The notes under the pieces: model-generated
Databases searched by the model: none
What the model was told of the DNA's origin: nothing
The model's input: the letters and a program-made list of their open reading frames with translations, nothing else
Position numbers and translations under genes: made by a program
Assembly: GCA_035653615.1 (NCBI GenBank)
Contig: DASRBN010000027.1
Coordinates: 101,306-165,305 of the forward strand
Length of the DNA: 64,000 nt
Source of the DNA: Ktedonobacteraceae bacterium
GTDB lineage: Bacteria; Chloroflexota; Ktedonobacteria; Ktedonobacterales; Ktedonobacteraceae
Direction of reading: 5' to 3'
Shown: piece by piece, positions 8,690-17,971 of the stretch
How the letters are laid out: each line of letters starts with the position of its first letter
Numbering within the stretch: the stretch's first letter is position 1

Positions 8690-10033
8690 ATGTCTACGCG
8701 GCTTCACGTGATATCACATACGATAGCGAAAGTGCTATTGTCAACACTTCTCTTCACGGGTTTATGTACTACCGGCTTCTTCGTCGCTCCTGCTGCCTAT
8801 GCCGTCGGGCGGCATTCGGCACAAACGCAGGCCCCGGCCCACAAAGGCAGATTTCTCGTACTGGGCGGTGGCGCGCTATCCAATTTTAATGATCCTGTTT
8901 ATAGCGAAGTTGTGAGCCTGGCCGGTGGAAAGGGCGTCGCAAGGATAGGCATTATCACTGCCGCCTCGTTTACGCCGCGCAAGGATGGGCAATTCTACGT
9001 AGACCTGTTTTTGAAACATTATGGGGTTGCCGATGCCGAATGGATACCCATTGATCGCGCGCACCTCAATAATACAAAATCTCCCAAAGTGATTGCCCAG
9101 ATCAACAGCATGACCGGCTTCTTTTTCGGGGGCGGAGATCAATCCCGGCTGGTCTTTTGTATGTTTTACAATGGTACACCAGCTCCTGGCAATCATCCCA
9201 GGCCATCGCCCGCACTGAAGGCCATCATCGCAAAATATGATGCTGGAGCGGTTGTTGGTGGCACGAGCGCGGGAACCGACGCTCTGGTGAAGGATCCCAT
9301 GATTACTGGCGGCGAGAGTTACGAGGCCATTCGCAACGGCGCATTTCCTTACATACAGGAAGATCACCTGAACGATCTCTCGTATGATCCCGCCGGCGGC
9401 TTCGGCATGTTTACCTATGGACTGCTCGATACCCATTTTACCGAGCGCGGACGCCAGGGACGCCTCATTCGCCTGGCGGCAGATACCCACACGCCGATGG
9501 GTTATGGCATTGACCAGGATACAGGCCTGCTGATTACGAATGCTGATAGCCCTCAGGCGCAAATGCAGGTCATTGGACAACACGGCGTCTATATCCTGGA
9601 CCTCTCGAAAGCGACAATAGATAAGAAAGGTCCGTTCTGGTCTATCTTCAACGTCAAAGTGACCTACCTCACCGTCGGCGATTCATTCGATCCCAACACG
9701 AAAACGGTCACAATCGCGAATTGGAAAACCCCGCTGGCAGGTCACGAACAGCATAATCATCCGCGACCCCCAACGCATGATATCTTCAGCAGCTTCCGCG
9801 ATCATGGTGGTAAAAACGGCCAGGGAGTGCCCAATGCCTTCACCGTCTTTTCAACCAATCTTTTCGATAGTCGCGCCGCCACCACCTATGGCCTGACATA
9901 CGAGGACCACCCCACCTTCGAGGTGCAAATGATCAAATTGAAGGACGCGTCCGGCTACATCGGAGCATTCCAGGGCATGCAATACATCTCATACATCAAG
10001 CTGACCGTAAACATTTTTACGTATCGCCAGTAG
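8690..10033 (+). CDS. Secreted S51 peptidase, cyanophycinase-like
   Basis: 447 residues from ATG 8690, chosen because CAGGAGGG lies just upstream and a signal peptide begins there (hydrophobic VLLSTLLFTGLCTTGFFVAP ending in AYA-V). The mature part has the S51 hallmarks FFFGGGDQSRL, the nucleophile serine in VVGGTSAGTDAL and the family signature LDTHFTERGRQGRLIRLA, so it belongs with cyanophycinases, which cut Asp-Arg dipeptides from cyanophycin. The exported location and about 120 extra C-terminal residues suggest scavenging of external polymer or another peptide substrate. No cyanophycin synthetase is in the window. The stop TAG begins a TAGGGGCGGG repeat. A second, cytoplasmic S51-like protein follows one gene later. 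Confidence 0.85.
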   Translation: MSTRLHVISHTIAKVLLSTLLFTGLCTTGFFVAPAAYAVGRHSAQTQAPAHKGRFLVLGGGALSNFNDPVYSEVVSLAGGKGVARIGIITAASFTPRKDGQFYVDLFLKHYGVADAEWIPIDRAHLNNTKSPKVIAQINSMTGFFFGGGDQSRLVFCMFYNGTPAPGNHPRPSPALKAIIAKYDAGAVVGGTSAGTDALVKDPMITGGESYEAIRNGAFPYIQEDHLNDLSYDPAGGFGMFTYGLLDTHFTERGRQGRLIRLAADTHTPMGYGIDQDTGLLITNADSPQAQMQVIGQHGVYILDLSKATIDKKGPFWSIFNVKVTYLTVGDSFDPNTKTVTIANWKTPLAGHEQHNHPRPPTHDIFSSFRDHGGKNGQGVPNAFTVFSTNLFDSRAATTYGLTYEDHPTFEVQMIKLKDASGYIGAFQGMQYISYIKLTVNIFTYRQ

Positions 10034-10134
10034 GGGCGGGGGTGGTGATGTGGTGTGGAGTGGGAGCTTGCTCTGCCCCGGGGCCGATGAAGAAATTTCA
10101 CGATCAAAACCGGCTGTCGAAGTGGTGTTAGCCG

Positions 10135-10229
10135 TGTCATTCTGAGCGCAAGAAGCCGAAGCCCTGAGCAACGAAGGGGAAGAATCTCAAGTGGTTCGCG
10201 GATTCTTCCCCTTCGCTCAGAATGACAGG
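10135..10229. repeat. Miniature inverted-repeat element, TCATTCTGAGCGCA family
   Basis: TGTCATTCTGAGCG at the left end pairs with CGCTCAGAATGACA at the right; the interior AGAAGCCGAAGCCCTGAGCA is shared with the copies near 8.5 and 23.5 kb. It lies between convergent genes. Confidence 0.75.
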
Positions 10230-10294
10230 CCCCGGTGCTGGAGCCAGGTAAACAACCTCTCCATCCCCCCATGCAAGAACATGGCGGTTGTATC

Positions 10295-10828
10295 TCACTG
10301 CTGCGGGTAGTTAGACGGGGGATTGCCATAGGGAGGATAGCCGCCCTGCTGGTTTCCATACTGCGGAGAACTGCCTTGCTGGTAACCCTGTTGCGGATAG
10401 CCATCCTGCTGGGGATAGCTTCCTTGTTGTGGATAGCCCTGCTGGGGGTAGCCCTGTTGCGGGTAGCCAGACGGCGCATACCCTGCCGCCGCAACCTGCG
10501 GGGTTGCCGGTGTTGTCGGCCCGGCAAAGATGTAGACCAGCATCGTAATGCCCGATAGCAATAGCAGGCAAATGAACCAGCCCCAACGACCGAGTTGAGC
10601 AGTCTTCACCAGCGCCCCAATCCAGGCAACCAGGTTAATGATACCGGCGACAACAAACAAGAAGATCGATATTCCAAAGAGGGCAGGATTACCAATCGAC
10701 GCCTGTGTATATCCACTTGCATCGGTGTACGTCTGAGAGCCTGCAAGGCCGGCGAAGAGCAGTATGATGGCCACGATGGTTACTGCCAGGCCAATCAGGT
10801 AGAGATTGCGACTGAGCGCTTTGCTCAT
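10295..10828 (-). CDS. Membrane protein with tyrosine/proline/glutamine-rich C-terminal repeats
   Basis: 177 residues from ATG 10828, where AAGGAGGTACATC gives a strong ribosome site. The first 115 residues contain about four membrane helices, the last one in the segment WFICLLLLSGITMLVYIF. The rest is a low-complexity tail built from YPQQG repeats (about residues 125-177), probably exposed and disordered. Proteins of this shape are common in filamentous Chloroflexota and actinobacteria, but the role is unknown. The gene is convergent with the S51 peptidase and divergent from the next gene. Confidence 0.8.
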   Translation of the reverse strand: MSKALSRNLYLIGLAVTIVAIILLFAGLAGSQTYTDASGYTQASIGNPALFGISIFLFVVAGIINLVAWIGALVKTAQLGRWGWFICLLLLSGITMLVYIFAGPTTPATPQVAAAGYAPSGYPQQGYPQQGYPQQGSYPQQDGYPQQGYQQGSSPQYGNQQGGYPPYGNPPSNYPQQ

Positions 10829-10998
10829 GATGTACCTCCTTCGAGAGAAAAACAAGTAAGCCCAACTTTTGATCCGTTTGTGCTTATCTTTTTGACCACA
10901 TATCTTCTTAACGCTCCATTATATCTTTTTTAGAGAGTGAAATATAGGGATGGGATATGGTAAGATCAGAACAAAACGTTTGAAAGGATTCTCTCTCT

Positions 10999-11781
10999 AT
11001 GAGACAACAGCCTGTTTCGCATCCCACGCCTGGTGCTATTGCCCTGGTCGGCTCCGGCGAATACCTCGACGCGATGAACACGACCGATCTCTATCTTATG
11101 GAAACCGTGGGCGGAGTTCGCAATGCGCGGGTGGCATTGCTACCCACGGCCAGCGGCCTGGAAGAAAATGGGCCTGCCTACTGGAATGACCTGGGGCTGC
11201 GCCATTTCAAGCAGTTGGGCGTGCAGGATGTGCGACCTACGGCTATCATTGACCCTGCCAGCGCCAGGGACCCGCGACAACTGGCCTTGCTGGAAGGAGC
11301 CAATTTTTATTACTTATCGGGTGGCAATCCGCAGCATACCATTGAGACGCTGCGCGATTCCGCCGCCTGGGAGATCATCACTTCGGCCTATAGCCGAGGC
11401 GCGATACTTGCCGGATGCAGCGCAGGAGCAATGACGCTTAGCGCCTATACAATTGCGATACGACAGATGTTCATGGGTGAAAAGCCCGGATGGTTAACAT
11501 CGCTCGGCGTCGTGCCGCGCCTGGTAGTCTTCCCGCATTTTGATCGTATGGCAAACTTCATCGACGACACAACGTTTCAGGAACTGCTCTCCACGCTCCC
11601 TGAGGGGATCATCGCCGTGGGTGTGGACGAAAATACCGCCCTGGTGCGTGTGGAAGCCAATCATACGGGCGACCCAATGGCAGCCGAGCGCTGGCAGGTC
11701 ATGGGATTGCAAACCGTTAAGGTCTTTGTACGGGGAATGGAGCCGCGCATTATACACGTGGGAGAGGAAGTGATGCTGTGA
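10999..11781 (+). CDS. S51-like peptidase / type 1 glutamine amidotransferase-like protein
   Basis: 260 residues with no signal peptide. ALVGSGEYLDAMNTTD, FYYLSGGNPQHT and the nucleophile elbow LAGCSAGAMTLSAY mark it as an S51-family relative of cyanophycinase and peptidase E. The LDTHF signature of the upstream secreted paralogue is replaced by VVFPHFDRM, so substrate may differ. Its stop codon overlaps the GTG start of the short-chain dehydrogenase (GTGA), so the two are probably translated together. Confidence 0.82.
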   Translation: MRQQPVSHPTPGAIALVGSGEYLDAMNTTDLYLMETVGGVRNARVALLPTASGLEENGPAYWNDLGLRHFKQLGVQDVRPTAIIDPASARDPRQLALLEGANFYYLSGGNPQHTIETLRDSAAWEIITSAYSRGAILAGCSAGAMTLSAYTIAIRQMFMGEKPGWLTSLGVVPRLVVFPHFDRMANFIDDTTFQELLSTLPEGIIAVGVDENTALVRVEANHTGDPMAAERWQVMGLQTVKVFVRGMEPRIIHVGEEVML

Positions 11782-12563
11782 TTACAATGAATGCGCAGAA
11801 AAAAGAAGAGCAACGGCTGGCGCGATTGTCCGGCGCTCTAGGTGATGCCGTGGTGATTGTCACGGGCGCCAGTTCGGGTATAGGGGCGGCGACGACTAAG
11901 GAATTTGCGCGTCATGGCGCTCGGGTGGTGCTGGCTGCGCGGCGCGAAACTGAACTGGCGGCTCAGGTCAGCGCGATTACCGGCGCGGGGAACCGTGCGC
12001 TTGCCATCCCCACCGATATTACAGATGAGGCGCAGGTTACGCGCCTCGTCGAGCAGACGATAGAGCAGTTCGGGCGCGTCGATGTGCTGGTTAATAATGC
12101 CGGTATTGGGCAGTCGAAGCCGTTTGATAAGCAATCAATCGAATATATTAATCGCGCTCTCGATACGAATCTGCGCGGCGCAATGCTCGCGACACATGCC
12201 GTGCTGCCGGGTATGCTGGAACGGCGGCATGGCGCGATAATCTCGGTAGCCTCGGTGGCGGGCCTTATCGCCATTGACCCACTCTATTCGGGCACCAAGT
12301 ACGGCTTGCGCGGCTTCTCATTATCGCTCCGCAGGCAACTGCGGCGCACCGGCATCTCGGTTTCGCTCGTTTCACCCGGCTACATCAAAACAAATATGAA
12401 TCGCGGTATGCGCTTTCCCATGCCAGGGCCGGACCTGGTGGCGCGTGCAATTGTTGACCTGGTGGTGCGGCCACGGCGTGAGGTCATCGTACCTGGATAC
12501 TACAGGCCGCTCGTTGCCATCGCCACTGCCTTACCCTGGCTGGTCGATCTTGCGATACGCTGA
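11778..12563 (+). CDS. Short-chain dehydrogenase/reductase
   Basis: 261 residues with a classical SDR fold. The cofactor motif is VTGASSGIGAAT (about residues 29-40), the NNAG strand is VDVLVNNAGIG, the catalytic serine is in ISVASVAG, and the YxxxK pair is YSGTKYGL. R/E at the end of strand 2 (AARRETEL) suggests NADP(H). Start overlaps the S51-like gene by four bases; ATG 11787 is an alternative. Substrate is unknown. Confidence 0.9.
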   Translation: MITMNAQKKEEQRLARLSGALGDAVVIVTGASSGIGAATTKEFARHGARVVLAARRETELAAQVSAITGAGNRALAIPTDITDEAQVTRLVEQTIEQFGRVDVLVNNAGIGQSKPFDKQSIEYINRALDTNLRGAMLATHAVLPGMLERRHGAIISVASVAGLIAIDPLYSGTKYGLRGFSLSLRRQLRRTGISVSLVSPGYIKTNMNRGMRFPMPGPDLVARAIVDLVVRPRREVIVPGYYRPLVAIATALPWLVDLAIR

Positions 12564-12575
12564 GGTATAGAATCC

Positions 12576-13287
12576 ATGACTACCACGATGCATGCATATT
12601 CAGAAGCAGATCGGCAGTGCGTCATCGACTTTCGACGCGCATGTATCACCGTCGAAAATAGCAATGATTACCCTACCGTCCTTGACCTGTATGAACTGCT
12701 GGATGTCTCGCTGGCCGGCCAGGCGGTGCGAACCACCCTCTGGGAAGATAGCAGCGGGAAGCTCATCGCTTATGCCATAGTCGAGACAGCGATACCTGGA
12801 ACAAGCAGCGAAAACGCGGCTGCGCAATCTGTTTCTGCTTCAGCAGGCTTCCATATCCGCGCAAGGCCTGGCGGCCATCTCGGCAAATACTGTGTGGGCC
12901 GTCGGCTCCTACTACAATACTCGCATACAGCAAACGCGGACCCTGATCGAGCATTGGGACGGCACGAGCTGGAGTATAGTTTCCAGTCCGAACGTGGGAA
13001 AAGGTGCCTCTCATGACAATTACCTGGTTGGAGTAGCAGCCGTCTCCGGCAACGCCAGTGACATCTGGTCCGTGGGAAAATACTACAATCCCGGTACCCC
13101 GCATGGGTACCATACCCTGGTCGAACACTGGGACGGCAGCAGTTGGAGAGTGGTGAAGAGCCCGGACCCGGGAGGAATGGGAGGCAATCCTATCCTGTAT
13201 GCAGTAGCGGCAGCCTCTTCGCACAACGTGCAGGGCCGTGGGCTACTACCAGACCGACGTCTTTATGCCAACTGTGACGCTTGCTGA
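12576..13287 (+). pseudogene. Decayed GNAT acetyltransferase head joined to beta-propeller fragment
   Basis: The 5' part (to about 12790) reads like the N-terminus of a GNAT acetyltransferase (ENSNDYPTVLDLYELLD, TTLWEDSSGKLIAYAIVETA). Further on, another frame encodes propeller repeats of the VWAVGSYYNT ... TLIEHWDGTSWSIVSSPN type, repeated once as IWSVGKYYNP ... TLVEHWDGSSWRVVKSPD. The propeller frame is itself broken near 13230, where VGYYQTD continues one frame over. Neither part has its usual partner, so this looks like the scar of two gene remnants brought together by deletion. Confidence 0.7.
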
Positions 13288-13342
13288 AGCATATTGTTAG
13301 CAGGTGGGGTCCTGGTTCCTTTGACGCCGGGATAGGCAGTTT

Positions 13343-14503
13343 CTAGAAGAGGCTCAGTTGGGCTAGTGGCTTTCGTCCACTCAAGAGGATATAGGGAGAT
13401 GCTTGCTGGGGCGCACGAATGCCAAGTTTCCCTAAGTCAGTAAGAGAGGTCAGCTTGCCCTGGCGACGCGCTTTGAGAATGGCATCGGCTCCAACGGGGC
13501 CAATTCCTGGGATGCGCAGGAGTTCGTCCCGTCTTGCCGTCATTAGTTCAACAGGAGCTTCCCGTAGATAGCGTTCTGCCCATGCTCGCTTCGGATCCAT
13601 ATCGAGCTGCATATTCCCATCCGGCAAAAATGGCAAATCTTCCACTTTCCAGCCATAATCGCGCAGCAAAAAGCTGGCCTGGTACAAACGGTGTTCACGC
13701 AGGGGATTTGTCGGGGGCAGGTTTTCAAATGGAGTTTGAATCACCGGACTGAAGCCCGAATAATAAGCCCGTGTCACATGATATTGCCGGTACAGGCGGT
13801 TGCTGAGCGAGAGCAATTCGTGATCTGTATCGCCGACCGCCCCCACTACAAACTGCGTCACGGTACCGGCCAGCTTTTCGTAAGGATGGGCGCGGCGTAT
13901 CTGTTCAGCCAGTTGCAGCATACTGAGCAATTCACGCTGAAAATCTTTCTTTGGTGCCAGCGCGTCTAGACGTTCCTGCGTTGGGCCTTCCAGGTTGACC
14001 GAAACCCGGTCCGCCAGTTGCATCAAGCGGTACAGTTGATCGTATTCAATCCCTGGCATGACTTTGAGGTGTAAATAGCCCTGGTAATGGTAGCGCTTGC
14101 GCACGATCTCTGCCGTATCGATGATCTTATCCTGCGTCGTCACGCTGCCCCGGATGATACCTGATGAGAGGAACATTCCCTCGACCTGCCCCGCGCGTTG
14201 CAGTGTATCCAGACCCGCCGCCAGTTCATCCGGCGTGAAGGTAAGACGCTTCGCCTTACTGCGCCCGGCTCGAAAGGGGCAATAATTGCAATTTCTTTCG
14301 CAAGCCGTGGTTACCATTGTCTTGAGGATAGGCTTGCTCCCTTTAGGGGTAGACACATTCGTAATGCATTCTGCCAGGCTATGAGACTGGTAAGGCACGC
14401 GTTTCTGTTCCGCCTGTGGTTGGTCGCCAGCCGGTTCGTATTCTGTGGCATCGCCCATCAGTGCCAGCTTTGTCAGCGTATCAGGAAGCGTTTGCACTAG
14501 CAT
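13343..14503 (-). CDS. Radical SAM protein with helix-hairpin-helix tail (putative DNA modification/repair type)
   Basis: 386 residues from ATG 14503; the frame stays open 66 codons further up, but without family features. The iron-sulfur/SAM loop is CERNCNYCPF (CxxxCxxC, about residues 70-77). The C-terminal HhH is LLRIPGIGPVGADAILKARR (about 323-345). This matches the family annotated as putative DNA modification/repair radical SAM protein, usually encoded beside a uracil-DNA-glycosylase-like partner that supplies the rest of a base-processing pair. No such partner is visible on either side here. Function is known only by family association. Confidence 0.85.
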   Translation of the reverse strand: MLVQTLPDTLTKLALMGDATEYEPAGDQPQAEQKRVPYQSHSLAECITNVSTPKGSKPILKTMVTTACERNCNYCPFRAGRSKAKRLTFTPDELAAGLDTLQRAGQVEGMFLSSGIIRGSVTTQDKIIDTAEIVRKRYHYQGYLHLKVMPGIEYDQLYRLMQLADRVSVNLEGPTQERLDALAPKKDFQRELLSMLQLAEQIRRAHPYEKLAGTVTQFVVGAVGDTDHELLSLSNRLYRQYHVTRAYYSGFSPVIQTPFENLPPTNPLREHRLYQASFLLRDYGWKVEDLPFLPDGNMQLDMDPKRAWAERYLREAPVELMTARRDELLRIPGIGPVGADAILKARRQGKLTSLTDLGKLGIRAPQQASPYILLSGRKPLAQLSLF

Positions 14504-14864
14504 GGATATAGTATAACGAACTTGTGTTCTATAGTCAATAGGCGGCGCATAAAATTCCAGGCTTGCGTTCTGCGAAATATTTAACATATTGAAACCAGGA
14601 AACGAGTACGACCATGTACTCTTTTGATAAGGAATGAAGGTCGTCTGATTGCTCAAACCCTCGACAGTAGGGGCGACCATGGCGGTCACCCTGGAGTTCA
14701 ATCTTTACGAACACTTCTTCCTTCTCAGCCTTGCATTCGTCACATGCAAGAGTTCTCATAGAACGATGCGCGAACGAGCTGAAAAGCAGGTCATCCATCC
14801 TTCTCTTATTAGGAACAACATGAAATGGATATGACCTGACAACATGAAGAAAGGAGGTACATAC
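14504..14864. other. Intergenic region between divergent genes
   Basis: Contains a TAGGGGCGACC/GGTCACC repeat (about 14668-14690) and no convincing gene. The strong ribosome site AAGGAGG (about 14851-14857) belongs to the following gene. Confidence 0.5.
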
Positions 14865-15296
14865 ATGGGTCGTTTTCTTAATGGCGTCTTCATCGGTATA
14901 GGAATAGGACTGCTGGTCGCACCGATGAAAGGTGAAGAGATGCGCCGTCTGCTGAGCGCACGCTACCAGGTGTTGCGTCGTAACCTGCCAGACAATGAGC
15001 AACTGAAGCAGGTAGGACAACAGGTAGTGGCAACGACGACGCAGACGGCTGGCCAGTTAAAAGGCTACGCGCAGCAGGCGACATCACAGGTCAAGGCCAC
15101 TGGCAGCAGCTTAGCTGACCTGGCCCAGCAAGCTGCCACCAACGTGAAGCAGACCGGGCAGGATGTTGCCAACGCTACCAAACAGGCCGCGACATCTCTC
15201 ATGCCAGGCGGGCAGCAGTCTACAACCACTGCTGAGGAAGAGCCTGAAAAAGAGATTGTCTTTATCGACGACATGGCTCTTGATGAGACGCCATAG
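14865..15296 (+). CDS. YtxH-like stress protein
   Basis: 143 residues from ATG 14865, selected by AAGGAGGTACATAC upstream. A short N-terminal glycine-rich hydrophobic helix (FLNGVFIGIGIGLLVAPMKG) is followed by MRRLL and a long hydrophilic, heptad-like amphipathic segment (about residues 45-115), the usual YtxH plan. Such proteins are linked to general stress response and are thought to associate with membranes. It heads a co-directional block with a channel-like protein and two YsnF proteins. A shorter relative occurs at 43318. Confidence 0.75.
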   Translation: MGRFLNGVFIGIGIGLLVAPMKGEEMRRLLSARYQVLRRNLPDNEQLKQVGQQVVATTTQTAGQLKGYAQQATSQVKATGSSLADLAQQAATNVKQTGQDVANATKQAATSLMPGGQQSTTTAEEEPEKEIVFIDDMALDETP

Positions 15297-15338
15297 GCCT
15301 GGTTTTGGAACGTTTCATCGAGCTAGAAGGAGGAGAAC

Positions 15339-16118
15339 ATGATTACGAATTGGGGCACAGCGATATTTAACGCGTTAAGTAACGCCGTCAACCTCATCCT
15401 CACTTTCATCCCCAGGTTGATCGGGTTTCTGGTCATCCTGGTCGTTGGACTGATCATTGCCACATTGGTTAGCAAAGCGTTGACCTTCCTGTTGCGCAAG
15501 ATCGGTTTTGACCGGCTCTCGGATCGCATTGGTCTGACGCGCTTCGAGCAGCGCATGGGTGTGCGGATGGATGCTGCCGGCATTTTAGGCAAGATCGTGT
15601 ACTGGTTCATCCTGCTGATCTTCCTGGTTCCTGCGGCGGATGCGCTCGGTCTTCCCACCGTGAGCAACATTTTGAACACCCTGGTGGCCTACATTCCGAA
15701 TGTCTTTGTGGCCATTTTGGTGCTGTTCCTGGGCAGCCTGGCCGCCACCGTCGTGGCTGACCTGGTACGCGGAACGGTGGCTTCCGCCAACATTGGCAAT
15801 CCCAACATCCTCGCGGGCATTGCGCGCTGGGCCATCATCGGCTTCGCCGCGCTTATCGCGCTGGAGCAGTTAAAGATTGCCCCGGCCCTCATCAACGAAC
15901 TGTTTGGTGCCATGGTAGCCGCGCTGGCGATTGCATTTGGCCTGGCCTTTGGACTGGGCGGACAGGATGCAGCCCGCCGCTGGCTCGCGCGCGGTGAAAG
16001 CACAGTGAGCAATGCTGCCGAGCAGATCGACCCGCAACAGGTCAAGGAGCAGGCACGTGCTGCCGCGCAGGTGCAGGAAGATCAGATGCGGCCAGGAGTC
16101 AGACGCGTTAGCCGGTGA
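15339..16118 (+). CDS. TM-helix (MscS-related) membrane protein
   Basis: 259 residues with repeated conserved TM-helix units: two long hydrophobic hairpins in 20-105 and 118-215, with the glycine-rich AFGLAFGLGGQDAARRWLARG at about 193-212 that resembles the MscS pore helix end. The beta domain of true MscS is lacking; the tail is charged. AAGGAGGAGAAC precedes the ATG. Its place between a YtxH-like and two YsnF-like genes suggests a role in envelope or osmotic stress. A paralogue that keeps a beta-like domain lies at 20233. Confidence 0.82.
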   Translation: MITNWGTAIFNALSNAVNLILTFIPRLIGFLVILVVGLIIATLVSKALTFLLRKIGFDRLSDRIGLTRFEQRMGVRMDAAGILGKIVYWFILLIFLVPAADALGLPTVSNILNTLVAYIPNVFVAILVLFLGSLAATVVADLVRGTVASANIGNPNILAGIARWAIIGFAALIALEQLKIAPALINELFGAMVAALAIAFGLAFGLGGQDAARRWLARGESTVSNAAEQIDPQQVKEQARAAAQVQEDQMRPGVRRVSR

Positions 16119-16200
16119 GACGACACCTGGTGGCCTTGCTGCTTGCAGGTTGGAAGCACGAGGCAGGCTTGCCAAAACGTCTTCTGAAAGGAGCATATGC

Positions 16201-16995
16201 GTGGCAACGACGGAACGTCCCATGGTGCTGGGCGTCTTTCGAGATCGCTCCCTGGCGCAACAGGCCATCGATGAACTCCGACACGCGGGTTTTCGAGACG
16301 ATGAAATCTCGGTAAATGGGCATGCGGCCAGAGCTGGAGGTCTTATCGACCATCTAGCAAGCGCAATCACCGGGCATGAGGCGGCAAATGGGCAGCTTTC
16401 TGCTGAACTGGTAAGCAAGGGCGTGCCCGAAAATGAAGCGGACTACTATCAGCACGAGTTAGAGGCTGGCGCTACCGTGGTCGCGGTCGAGTCCTATGGA
16501 CACCAACAGCAAGCTCAGAACATCCTGCACCGCTTTGGCGCCTATGACAGCAGTTCTCTCCGCGAGGAGGGTGATCGCGTCATCCCGGTACGCCAGGAGG
16601 AACTGCAGGTTCATAAGCAGGCAGTGGTCACCGGTGAGATCATTGTTCGCAAAGAGGTCATCACCGAGGAAAAAACCATCACCGTGCCTGTGACCCGCGA
16701 GGAACTGGTCATTGAGCGCCGTCCTGTTCCTGGTCAGCCATCGGATCAACCGGTGTACCAGGGTGAAGAGATGCCTATCGAGGTTCTCAAGGATGGCGGA
16801 ACGCTCAGGATTGTGCTGCGCGAGGAACAGGTACGCGTTGAAAAGCAGACTGTGGTGAAGGAAGAGGTCTTCATCAGCAAGCGACCGGTCCAGGAGCTTA
16901 AACGCGTCCAGGAAACACTGCGACGAGAGGAAGCGCATATCGAGCGGACCGGTCAGGTAAACATGCATGGGAATGATGTGGAGGATGTCTCATAG
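16201..16995 (+). CDS. YsnF/AvaK-domain stress protein, copy 1
   Basis: 264 residues from GTG 16201 (AAAGGAGCATATGC upstream). Residues 1-110 resemble the heat-induced YflT/general stress 17M domain (VLGVFRDRSLAQQAIDELRH, GFRDDEIS). Residues 125-260 hold two DUF2382 (YsnF/AvaK) repeats, with VIPVRQEELQVHKQAVVTGE, then IVLREEQVRVEKQTVVKEE, the charged beta pattern of that domain. The molecular function of DUF2382 is not known; it is linked to stress and, in cyanobacteria, akinetes. A terminator-like stem follows at 16997. Paralogous to the next gene with the same domain order. Confidence 0.85.
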   Translation: MATTERPMVLGVFRDRSLAQQAIDELRHAGFRDDEISVNGHAARAGGLIDHLASAITGHEAANGQLSAELVSKGVPENEADYYQHELEAGATVVAVESYGHQQQAQNILHRFGAYDSSSLREEGDRVIPVRQEELQVHKQAVVTGEIIVRKEVITEEKTITVPVTREELVIERRPVPGQPSDQPVYQGEEMPIEVLKDGGTLRIVLREEQVRVEKQTVVKEEVFISKRPVQELKRVQETLRREEAHIERTGQVNMHGNDVEDVS

Positions 16996-16996
16996 T

Positions 16997-17025
16997 AAGG
17001 GCGCACCCTTGAGATCGCCCTTTTC
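16997..17025 (+). terminator. Rho-independent terminator-like stem
   Basis: AAGGGCG (16997-17003) pairs with CGCCCTT (17016-17022), followed by TTCTCC. The stem sequence resembles the TAGGGGCGACC repeat family, so a repeat copy may have been adopted as terminator. Confidence 0.55.
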
Positions 17026-17120
17026 TCCTGCCTTTCCCCACATCAGAGCTGAAGGCAGAGGGACTTCACTGTCTCCTGCCTTGCAAACGTAGTGAAACAA
17101 CGACGAAAAGGAGCATACTG

Positions 17121-17906
17121 ATGACAACAATGAATCGTTCAACCGTGATGGGCGTCTTTGCAGATGACGCTCAGGCACAGCAGGCAATGAATGATCTGCA
17201 GCAAGCTGGCTTTAGCTCGGATCAAATACGGTATTCGGTGCGTAGGGGCGGTAGTGGGATCACCGACTCGCTTGAGAATCTGGGCTTACCAGAGCAGGAA
17301 GCGACCTTCTATAACCAGGAGTTTGAGGCCGGGCGCACAGTGGTGATGGTCATGACGAATGATCGCCAGCAAGAAGCATATGATATTCTACGCCGCTATG
17401 GAGGGTATGACTTTAACGGCCAGGCTGCCCAGGCTGGTGGGTATGCTTCCACTCCAGCGAGTACGCAGACGGCGGACTACACTTCCACTGCAACAGGGAC
17501 AGAGGTAGAGGATGCGCAGCGGCTCAAACTGCGTGAGGAGCAACTGCAGGTCCAGAAACAGCCGGTGGAAACCGGTGAGGTACGCCTGCGCAAAGACGTG
17601 GTGGAGGAGCAAAAGAGCATCGATGTGCCCGTTACCCACGAGGAAGTCTACATCGAGCGGCGACCCGGCTCTGGGCAGCCCTCTGATGCGCCGATTGGCG
17701 AGAGTGAGACCTATCGCATTCCGGTCCGTGAGGAACAGGTGACGACTTCCAAGCAGACCGTCGAGACGGGCGAGGTTGCTATTGGCAAGCAACCAGTCCA
17801 GGAGACACAGACGGTCTCTGATACAGTCCGCCGCGAAGAGGCACACATCGAGCAGGAGGGCGATGTCGATGTGCAGGGCACAGATGGGGAGTCCATCTCA
17901 GGCTAA
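17121..17906 (+). CDS. YsnF/AvaK-domain stress protein, copy 2
   Basis: 261 residues; ATG with AAAAGGAG seven bases upstream. Same plan as copy 1: YflT-like head (VMGVFADDAQAQQAMNDLQQ, GFSSDQIRYSV), a linker rich in T, S, A and Q around 105-130, and two DUF2382 units (LKLREEQLQVQKQPVETGEV and YRIPVREEQVTTSKQTVETG). The tandem arrangement implies duplication. It is closed by a perfect 12-bp stem-loop at 17972-18002. Confidence 0.85.
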   Translation: MTTMNRSTVMGVFADDAQAQQAMNDLQQAGFSSDQIRYSVRRGGSGITDSLENLGLPEQEATFYNQEFEAGRTVVMVMTNDRQQEAYDILRRYGGYDFNGQAAQAGGYASTPASTQTADYTSTATGTEVEDAQRLKLREEQLQVQKQPVETGEVRLRKDVVEEQKSIDVPVTHEEVYIERRPGSGQPSDAPIGESETYRIPVREEQVTTSKQTVETGEVAIGKQPVQETQTVSDTVRREEAHIEQEGDVDVQGTDGESISG

Positions 17907-17971
17907 CTCTCCCAAGTAGGAGAAACCTCTGGGGAAGGCTTAGTGGCCTCTCGCCTCTTCTGCTGTACAGA

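Noticed and set aside
14504..14701. 66-codon upstream extension of the radical SAM gene
   Set aside because: It has no family features and runs into a dispersed repeat; ATG 14503 gives a family-like start.
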